NCBI RefSeq assembly: GCF_014904755.1
Contig: NZ_JACZFQ010000085.1
Coordinates: forward strand, 1-57,423
Reading direction: 5' to 3'
Length of the DNA: 57,423 bases
Source of the DNA: Neoluteolibacter marinus
Lineage (GTDB): Bacteria; Verrucomicrobiota; Verrucomicrobiia; Verrucomicrobiales; Akkermansiaceae
Made by a program: the position numbers and the translations under genes. The notes beneath the pieces were generated by a model. The model had not been told where the DNA came from. It did no database searches and saw nothing but the letters and a program-made list of their open reading frames with translations. The first letter of the stretch is position 1. Each line of letters opens with the position of its first letter. Shown one piece after another: positions 52,013 through 57,423 of the stretch.

Positions 52013-54460
52013 TCATTTCCGGCGCTTGCCCTTTGCTTTCGGCGGCTTGGTCTTGGCGGACTTGCGGGGCGAAGGTTTCGACTTGGGAAAGCGGTTCGCC
52101 TTCGGGGACTTGCGGGCGGTGGTCTGGTGGAAGGGGATGCTCTCGGGTTCCTCCCGTCCGGCGGGAGCCTTGCGGGCGGTCTTCGCTGCCTTCTTCGCCG
52201 CCTTGCCGCGCGCCGGGATCCCGATCCGGTTCTCCGGACCCGCCGACGGGATTTCCCCGCCGGCGATGCGGAAGTCGATGAACTTGGCGAGGAAGTCGAT
52301 CCGCGCGACCTGCATCCGGATCTTCTGGCCGAGCTGGAACTGTGCGCCGCCGCGCGAGACGAAGCGCATCTGCGATTGCTCGAAGCGCCAGTCGCCGCGC
52401 GGCAGGTCCTCGCGCTTGACCACGCCGCGGGCGCCGATCTCGGTCGCCTCGACCATCAGGCCCATCATGCGGACATCGGTGACCACGCCCTCGAACACCG
52501 GCGGCGGGTCCTGCTTGGTGCAGAAATCGAGGTACTCCAGCATCTTGAGCTGCTTCGTCTCGTTCTCCGCCTCGGCGGAAGTACGCTCGGTATCGGAGAT
52601 GTGGCGGGCGAACTCGGCGAGGTCGTTCTGGCCGGGCACCTTGTCGAGCTTCGCCGGCGGGTTGCTGAGGAAGGCCTGCAGCGAGCGGTGCACGATGAGG
52701 TCGGCGTAGCGCCGGATCGGGCTGGTGAAGTGGCAGTAGTCCGCCTTGGCCAGACCGTAGTGGCCGAGCGGGTCGGCGGCGTAAGCGGCGCGCTTGAGGC
52801 TTTTGAGGAGGCCCAGCTTGATCAGGTGCTCGTCGGGCCTGCCCTTGGCGGCGTCCAACAGTTTCTGGATGTGGGCGCGGTTGGTCAGGTCGCCGGGCTG
52901 GTAGCCGTGGGTCTTGGCGATCTCGCCGTAGTCGAAGAGCCGCCCGAAATCCGGGTCCTCGTGGATCCGGTAGATTGTCGGCTTGTTGCGGATCTTGAGG
53001 ATGCGGGCGACCGCCTCGTTGGCCAGCAGCATGCATTCCTCGATCAACTGGTGGCTCTCGGTGTGCTCGACCTGGTGGACCTCGGTGGCGTGGCCCTGGT
53101 CGTCGAGCTTCACCCGGATCTCCGGCATCTCGAGGTCGAGCGCGCCGTCGGCAAAGCGCTTCCTGCGCAGGATGGCGGCCATCTTCCAGGCCTCGAGCAC
53201 CATCTCCTTCAGGCCCTTCGGCGAGTGCTTCGGTGCCGGCTTGCCGTCGAGAATGGCCTGCGCCATTTCGTAGGAAAGCTTCGACTGGCTGTTGATGACC
53301 GCGTCGCAGAAGCGGGTCTTGAGCACCTTGCCCTGCGGCGAGATCTCGATCACCGCGCACTTGGTCAGGCGGTTGACGTGCGGCTTGAGCGAGCAGATGC
53401 CGTTGCTGAGTTCCGGAGGCAGCATCGGCAGCACGCGGTCGACCAGATAGGTCGAGTTGCCGCGCTCGGAGGCTTCCTTGTCGAGGGCAGTCTTCGGTTT
53501 CACGTAGTGCGAGACGTCGGCGATGTGGACGGCGAGCGTCCAGCCCTTGGCGTGGCGCTCGACCCAGATCGCGTCGTCATGGTCCTTGGCGTCGGCCGGG
53601 TCGATGGTGATCACCAGCCGGTCGCGCCAGTCCTCGCGGCGGGCGATTTCCTTCTTGTCGACCTCTTCCGGTACCGCGCGCGTTTCGGCCAGGACCTCGT
53701 CGGGGAAGGTTGTGCGCAGGCCCTGGCGGTGGATCACGGCCTCGATGTCGACGCCGGCATCGCCGGGCCAGCCGAGCACCTCGATGACGTGGCCGCGCGG
53801 AGTGCGCTGCTGCTCCCAGTGCTCGAGCTCGACCACCACCATCTGTCCGGGCTGGGCGGTGGTTTCGCGGGTCAGGTCGATCTGGCCGTCCATCGCGGGG
53901 TCCTCGGTCTCGACCCAGCCGAACTTGCCCTTCTTCTTGTAGATCCCGACGATCCGGCCGCTGCGCCGCTCGAGGACTTTCACCACCTTGCCGCGGGCGT
54001 CGGGCTCTTCTTCCGGCTGCTGCCGCTTCGACGCGTGGCGGCGCCAGTTCTGCGCCTTTGGCTGGTGGAAGGAAACCAGCACCCGGTCGCCTTCGAGCGC
54101 CGTGCCGGTGTCGCGGCGCGGGACGTGGAGGCGTGAGTAGGCTTTCAAATCGATCCCTCCCGCGAGGTTGTCCGGGTCCGACTGGTCCGGGTAGAACCAC
54201 GCGTGGCCGCGCGGCAGGAAGCGGATGGTCCCGCGCAGCTGGTCGCTGTCCTTCTTGCCGGCTTTCGGCAGTTCGAAGCGGCCCTTCTTGCCTTCGGCGA
54301 TGACGCCCTCGCGGACCATCGCGTTGAGTTCGGAGCGGAGCAGGGGCCGGTCGTGGGTGGAAAGGGAGAGATCGCGGGAAATCTCGGATTTGTTCATCGG
54401 GCGGGATTTCTGCCCGCCCAGCAAGCGGAGCACTTCGCCCCGCAATTCTTTGCGATCCAT
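52013..54460 (-). CDS. rnr: Ribonuclease R
   Basis: A processive 3'-5' exoribonuclease of 815 residues. In order: a winged-helix N-terminal part (MDRKELRGEVLRLLGGQ, SKSEIS-like), two cold-shock domains, the RNB catalytic domain with TIDPADAKDHDDAIWVE carrying the metal-binding aspartates, HYVKPKTALDKEASERGNST and FTSPIRRYADLIVHR, then an S1 domain (FEGVVTDVRMMGLMVEATE). The tail is rich in Lys, Ala and Pro, as in other RNase R proteins. The start at 54460 is preferred over an ATG 42 bases upstream because it opens directly into the helical domain. It diverges from the pseudopilin genes. Confidence 0.96.
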   Translation of the reverse strand: MDRKELRGEVLRLLGGQKSRPMNKSEISRDLSLSTHDRPLLRSELNAMVREGVIAEGKKGRFELPKAGKKDSDQLRGTIRFLPRGHAWFYPDQSDPDNLAGGIDLKAYSRLHVPRRDTGTALEGDRVLVSFHQPKAQNWRRHASKRQQPEEEPDARGKVVKVLERRSGRIVGIYKKKGKFGWVETEDPAMDGQIDLTRETTAQPGQMVVVELEHWEQQRTPRGHVIEVLGWPGDAGVDIEAVIHRQGLRTTFPDEVLAETRAVPEEVDKKEIARREDWRDRLVITIDPADAKDHDDAIWVERHAKGWTLAVHIADVSHYVKPKTALDKEASERGNSTYLVDRVLPMLPPELSNGICSLKPHVNRLTKCAVIEISPQGKVLKTRFCDAVINSQSKLSYEMAQAILDGKPAPKHSPKGLKEMVLEAWKMAAILRRKRFADGALDLEMPEIRVKLDDQGHATEVHQVEHTESHQLIEECMLLANEAVARILKIRNKPTIYRIHEDPDFGRLFDYGEIAKTHGYQPGDLTNRAHIQKLLDAAKGRPDEHLIKLGLLKSLKRAAYAADPLGHYGLAKADYCHFTSPIRRYADLIVHRSLQAFLSNPPAKLDKVPGQNDLAEFARHISDTERTSAEAENETKQLKMLEYLDFCTKQDPPPVFEGVVTDVRMMGLMVEATEIGARGVVKREDLPRGDWRFEQSQMRFVSRGGAQFQLGQKIRMQVARIDFLAKFIDFRIAGGEIPSAGPENRIGIPARGKAAKKAAKTARKAPAGREEPESIPFHQTTARKSPKANRFPKSKPSPRKSAKTKPPKAKGKRRK

Positions 54461-54636
54461 ATAGGGGCACCATGCACCGGGATGCTTGTGCTGGCAATGC
54501 ATCAGCCAGAAAAGCGCTTGGCAGGGCGGAGCCGCGGACTAGCGTGGGGACAGACGATGGAAGCAAACGGGACATTGCCACCGCAGCCCGTTTCCGCTTT
54601 CTTTCAAGAAACCTGCAACCAACGCAACATCACGCC

Positions 54637-55218
54637 ATGAAAACCCGTTCCCACCGCCGCGAGTCGCGAGGCTTCACGCTCGTCGAGCTCCTCGTTGTCA
54701 TCTCCATCATCATCGTGCTCGCCGCGATGAGCTTCGGCGGCATCCAGATCGCCCAGAACAAGGTCAAGGGCGTCCAGACCAAGACCGCCGCCACCGCGCT
54801 CTACAACGCGATCGAGCAGTACTACTCGGAATACAGCAAGCTGCCGGACATCGGCATGCAGGGCGACGAGATGGTCACCGAGGGTGCTTCCGGCCAGGAA
54901 CTCCTGACCATTTTGCTCGGCAAGGAAGAGAAGGGCAGCGAGATGGAAAACCCGCGCCAGATCCCGTTCCTCACCGCCCAGGTGACCCAGATCAAGAAGA
55001 AGGGCGGGCTCTTCTACGGCCGCAACACCGGCCAACCCGAAGGTCTCTACGATGCCTGGGGCAATCCCTTCTACGTCCGCTTCGACGACGACTACGACGA
55101 CGAGATCCGCGACCCCTTCAAGCAGAGCAACGTCATCCGCAACAAGAAGGTCATCGTCTACAGCTACGGCAAGGACGGCAAGCTGGACGGCGGCGACGAG
55201 ATCACTTCCTGGAAGTAA
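54637..55218 (+). CDS. Type II secretion pseudopilin, GspG-like (copy 1)
   Basis: A 193-residue prepilin-like protein. The leader MKTRSHRRESRG is cut before Phe in GFTLVELLVVISIIIVLAAM, with the conserved Glu at mature position 5 and the hydrophobic stem helix. The globular part ends with DAWGNPFYVRFDDDYDDE and VYSYGKDGKLDGGDEITSW, which resemble the calcium-binding C-terminal loop of GspG. It is followed by a relative 194 bases on. No other secretion genes are in the window, so they may serve a pilus-like or surface system elsewhere. Confidence 0.92.
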   Translation: MKTRSHRRESRGFTLVELLVVISIIIVLAAMSFGGIQIAQNKVKGVQTKTAATALYNAIEQYYSEYSKLPDIGMQGDEMVTEGASGQELLTILLGKEEKGSEMENPRQIPFLTAQVTQIKKKGGLFYGRNTGQPEGLYDAWGNPFYVRFDDDYDDEIRDPFKQSNVIRNKKVIVYSYGKDGKLDGGDEITSWK

Positions 55219-55239
55219 GCCTGCCACTGCTTTTCCCCG

Positions 55240-55271
55240 ACCCCGCCCGGCTCCGGCCGCGCGGGGTTTTT
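55240..55271 (+). terminator. Intrinsic terminator after pseudopilin copy 1
   Basis: A seven-base stem (accccgc / gcggggt) with a 14-base GC-rich loop and a run of five T at 55267-55271, starting 22 bases after the stop. It implies copy 2 has its own promoter in the following 140 bases. Confidence 0.75.
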
Positions 55272-55332
55272 CGTGTCCCGGCGGCGGGAACGGGTGCCGA
55301 TTTGCCTCGCGCGCCGGTCGATGGAATGATAT

Positions 55333-55389
55333 GTGGCAGATCCCGTGTTCCGATCCCGGCGAGCACGGGGTCGAACCCTGCCGGGCCAC
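55333..55389 (+). other. Structured leader of pseudopilin copy 2
   Basis: Nested inverted repeats: gtggc (55333-55337) with gccac (55385-55389) enclose cccgtg (55342-55347) with cacggg (55364-55369). A T-loop-like gggtcgaaccc overlaps the second arm. The element ends 23 bases before the start codon. It looks like an RNA leader structure; it lacks the pairing needed for a tRNA. Confidence 0.35.
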
Positions 55390-55412
55390 CTCATCCCCAT
55401 TCCACACAGGTC

Positions 55413-55991
55413 ATGAAAACCCATCTTCCTGCCGGCAAACCCCGCGGCTTCACCCTCATCGAACTTCTGGTCGTCATCGCCATCATCAGCGTGCTGGCGG
55501 CGATGGGATTCGGGGCCTTCCAGAAGGCGACGAATCGGGCCAAGGGAATGAAGACCCTGGCCGATGCCAACGCGCTCGTCGAGGCGGTCATGAGCTTCAA
55601 CAACGACTATGGCCGGCTGCCCGACGTCGCGATGCAAGGCGATGACTTCATGACCGAGGGACCCGCCGGACAGGAGTTGCTGACCGTTCTAACCGCCAAG
55701 GAGGCGAAGGGTTCCGACATGCAGAATCCCCGCCAATCGGTTTATCTCAGCATCCGCGAGGCCCAGGTGAAGGCGAACGGGGGTCTCTACTTTGGCAAGG
55801 AGTCCGGGCTGCCGGAGGCGCTCTATGATGCCTGGGGCAATGCAATGCATGTCCGCTTTGACGACGATCTGGACGGGGAGGTCCCGGATCCTTTGAACCC
55901 CGGAAAGTTCGTCCGCAACCAGCCGGTCATCGTCTACAGCTACGGCGCGGACGAGAAGCCAGGTGGGGGCGATGACATCAAGACCTGGTAG
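55413..55991 (+). CDS. Type II secretion pseudopilin, GspG-like (copy 2)
   Basis: A 192-residue relative of the preceding pseudopilin, similar over its full length. The leader MKTHLPAGKPRG precedes GFTLIELLVVIAIISVLAAM with Glu5. Shared blocks include DVAMQGDDFMTEGPAGQELL and EALYDAWGNAMHVRFDDDLD and a VIVYSYGADEKPGGGDDI ending. The two differ most in the middle helices. They may be major and minor subunits or two forms used under different conditions. Confidence 0.92.
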   Translation: MKTHLPAGKPRGFTLIELLVVIAIISVLAAMGFGAFQKATNRAKGMKTLADANALVEAVMSFNNDYGRLPDVAMQGDDFMTEGPAGQELLTVLTAKEAKGSDMQNPRQSVYLSIREAQVKANGGLYFGKESGLPEALYDAWGNAMHVRFDDDLDGEVPDPLNPGKFVRNQPVIVYSYGADEKPGGGDDIKTW

Positions 55992-56090
55992 TTCGCGGGA
56001 CGGCGACGGCACGGGAATCCGGGTGCGGTCGCCGGACGTGGCCGAGGTTTCATTTGACCCCGCCGGCGACCGCGGGAGGGTGACGGTACC

Positions 56091-56597
56091 ATGAACGACA
56101 AGAAGAACTTACTCGACGACGACGGGGTCAAGAAGCTGCGGGACATGGTCGACGCCGCGCCCACCTGCATGTTCGGGACGAAGTTGAGCGGGGTGCCGAT
56201 GCACGTGTGCCCGATGCAGGTCCAACAGGTCGACCGGGACGGCGGCCTGTGGTTCTTCAGCGGCGGGGACAGCGCCCACAACAAGCACATCGAGGCCGAC
56301 CCGCGGGTGCAGCTGATCTTTTGCAACGGCTCGGACTTCGAGTTCCTGACGGTCTACGGTCAGGCCGAGATCTCGCGCGACCCGGTGCGGATCGACGACC
56401 TGTGGAACAAGCTGGCCGCCACCTGGTTTCCCGGTGGCCAGGAGGATCCGAACCTGACCCTGATCCGGGTGGCGCCGTTCGTCGCCCACTACTGGGAAAC
56501 CAAGGACGGCAAGCTGGTCACCATCGCCCGGCTGCTGACGTCGGCCGCGACCGGGCACGCCCCGGACATCGGGGTCGAGGGCGATATCCTCGTCTAG
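56091..56597 (+). CDS. Pyridoxamine 5'-phosphate oxidase-fold (general stress 26-like) protein
   Basis: A 168-residue split-barrel flavin-binding protein. After a short helix (GVKKLRDMVDAAPTCMFGTK) it has the barrel strands, the FMN-pocket block LWFFSGGDSAHNKHIEADPR, the strand VQLIFCNGSDFEFLTVYGQA and the late block RVAPFVAHYWETKDGK. This is the pattern of general stress protein 26-type PNPOx-fold proteins; the substrate is not known. The start at 56091 follows a GC-rich gap with no clear ribosome site. Confidence 0.88.
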   Translation: MNDKKNLLDDDGVKKLRDMVDAAPTCMFGTKLSGVPMHVCPMQVQQVDRDGGLWFFSGGDSAHNKHIEADPRVQLIFCNGSDFEFLTVYGQAEISRDPVRIDDLWNKLAATWFPGGQEDPNLTLIRVAPFVAHYWETKDGKLVTIARLLTSAATGHAPDIGVEGDILV

Positions 56598-56603
56598 CGG
56601 AGG

Positions 56604-57359
56604 TCAGGACTTCTTCGGCTTCGGCCGGATCTGGACGTGCTTGTCCTTGCGGCTGAGCTCGAACAGGTCGAGCGCCTTGATCAGTTCGCTGAGCTTGGCG
56701 TAGCCGTAGTTGCGGGCGTCGAAGTCGGGCATCAGCTTGGACAAGTGGGACCCCACCTCGCCGAGCGACGCCCACTCGGCCTCTTCGCCGGTGGCGGTGT
56801 CGACCGCCTTGCGGATGCGGTGGAGCAGCTTGCCGTCCTTGCGGAGTTCCGGGCCGGACATCTGCTTGATCGGCTTGCTGTCCTCGTTGCTGTCATGCTC
56901 GTCCGGTGAGTTGAGGACCTCGGTGTAGATGAACTTGTCGCAGGCCCTGACGAAGGGTTCGGGTGTCTTCTTCTCGCCGAAGCCATAAACGGTCAGGCCC
57001 TGCTCGCGGATGCGGGCGGCCAGCGGGGTGAAGTCGCTGTCGCTGGTGACCAGGCAGAAGCCGGAGAAGCGCCCGGTGTAGAGCAGGTCCATGGCGTCGA
57101 TGATCATCGCGATGTCGGTCGCGTTCTTGCCCTTGGTGTAGGCGAATTGCTGGATCGGCTGGATCGAGTGGGCCAGCAGCTGGTCCCGCCAGCCGCCGAG
57201 GTTCCTGCTACTCCAGTCGCCGTAGATCCGCTTCACGCTGGCGATCCCGTAGGTGGCGATTTCCGCGAGGACTTGCGGCAGGACGTTGAGCGAGGCGTTG
57301 TCGGCGTCGATCAACACGGCCAGGGTCTTGGCTTCGCTTGCGGGGGAGATCTCAGACAT
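56604..57359 (-). CDS. NYN-domain ribonuclease with C-terminal LOTUS/OST-HTH domain
   Basis: A 251-residue predicted RNA-cutting protein. The NYN (PIN-like) domain starts TLAVLIDADNASLNVLPQVL, with the first acidic residue at 18-20, then RIYGDWSS, KNATDIAMIIDAMDLLYTG and LVTSDSDFTPLAARIREQG, giving the four conserved aspartates of the metal site. The last 80 residues form a LOTUS/OST-HTH module (GEVGSHLSKLMPDFDARNYG, YAKLSELIKALDLFELSR). Bacterial NYN-LOTUS proteins are predicted to act on RNA; the target is unknown. Confidence 0.92.
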   Translation of the reverse strand: MSEISPASEAKTLAVLIDADNASLNVLPQVLAEIATYGIASVKRIYGDWSSRNLGGWRDQLLAHSIQPIQQFAYTKGKNATDIAMIIDAMDLLYTGRFSGFCLVTSDSDFTPLAARIREQGLTVYGFGEKKTPEPFVRACDKFIYTEVLNSPDEHDSNEDSKPIKQMSGPELRKDGKLLHRIRKAVDTATGEEAEWASLGEVGSHLSKLMPDFDARNYGYAKLSELIKALDLFELSRKDKHVQIRPKPKKS

Positions 57360-57397
57360 GGGGCCAGATGTCCCTCATCCCGGGCGCTTCGGCAAAG

Positions 57398-57423
57398 AAA
57401 AAGGGCCCGGGGCGTCTGCCCCG
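57398..57423 (-). terminator. Partial intrinsic terminator for a gene entering from the right
   Basis: Read on the minus strand, the last bases form a six-base stem (cggggc / gccccg) with loop agac, then ggccc and five T. The arms probably extend past the right edge. It would end a transcript from outside the window just before the NYN gene. Confidence 0.55.

Noticed and set aside
55333-55405. A tRNA-like element (T-loop-like gggtcgaaccc and gggccacc)
   Set aside because: There is no seven-base acceptor stem, the T-loop lacks its first T, and no anticodon arm can be drawn. Kept only as a structured leader.

Overview
The window reads as chromosomal DNA of a high-GC member of the Verrucomicrobiota, probably order Verrucomicrobiales; a Luteolibacter- or Haloferula-like genus is an inference from gene content, not a measured assignment. 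The pointers are two PEP-CTERM proteins, a large LamG/autotransporter-repeat surface protein, a mosaic dehydrogenase of the planctomycete/verrucomicrobial type, a sigma factor-FecR pair, tandem GspG-like pseudopilins and many large Sec-exported proteins. Coding density is high. I see no rRNA, convincing tRNA, CRISPR array, prophage or insertion sequence.

Layout. 1-7936 (minus): the periplasmic defence pair of an alpha-2-macroglobulin and penicillin-binding protein 1C, the latter cut by the left edge. 7949-9838: small genes, including a 131-residue minimal protein-kinase fold, a cysteine-rich orphan and a P-loop nucleotide kinase. 9879-17501 (plus): three exported proteins (PQQ dehydrogenase with an inserted cytochrome c, a GxGYxYP-type putative glycosidase with a discoidin domain, an FG-GAP/Calx-beta protein). 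17624-22438: a red-light sensing locus, in which an NhaR-like LysR regulator diverges from a heme oxygenase-bacteriophytochrome operon, followed by a convergent AraC regulator. 22527-26160: a DUF58 protein and a membrane transglutaminase. 26527-35921: a 1363-residue surface protein, a small exported protein, and a ~1450-residue SGNH/dehydrogenase/HEAT/discoidin/cupredoxin mosaic.

35976-41076 (minus): PspA and a DUF1232 protein; then a translationally coupled sigma factor and FecR protein, a PEP-CTERM protein and an isolated DsbD-alpha-like domain protein. 41222-42574 (plus): a uracil-DNA glycosylase-like protein that has lost most of its Fe-S cysteines, and a one-domain asparaginase-like protein. 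42598-46554 (minus): a coupled exported transglutaminase-discoidin and thioredoxin-like pair, and an APH-family kinase. 46652-49995 (plus): a SPINDLY/OGT-like glycosyltransferase and two exported Hcp-like proteins without any type VI secretion genes. 50094-57359: a hypothetical protein, a second PEP-CTERM protein, RNase R, two pseudopilin paralogues, a PNPOx-fold protein and a NYN-LOTUS protein.

The overall theme is the cell envelope and export: envelope stress (A2M/PBP1C, PspA), surface polymers (PEP-CTERM proteins, pseudopilins, repeat protein), periplasmic redox enzymes with haem or copper carriers, and light sensing. The strongest candidates for new biology are the tandem exported Hcp-like proteins, the dehydrogenase that carries an azurin-like domain where relatives have cytochrome c, and the minimal kinase. 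Many genes lack a clear Shine-Dalgarno sequence, so several starts were chosen from signal peptides or domain boundaries.
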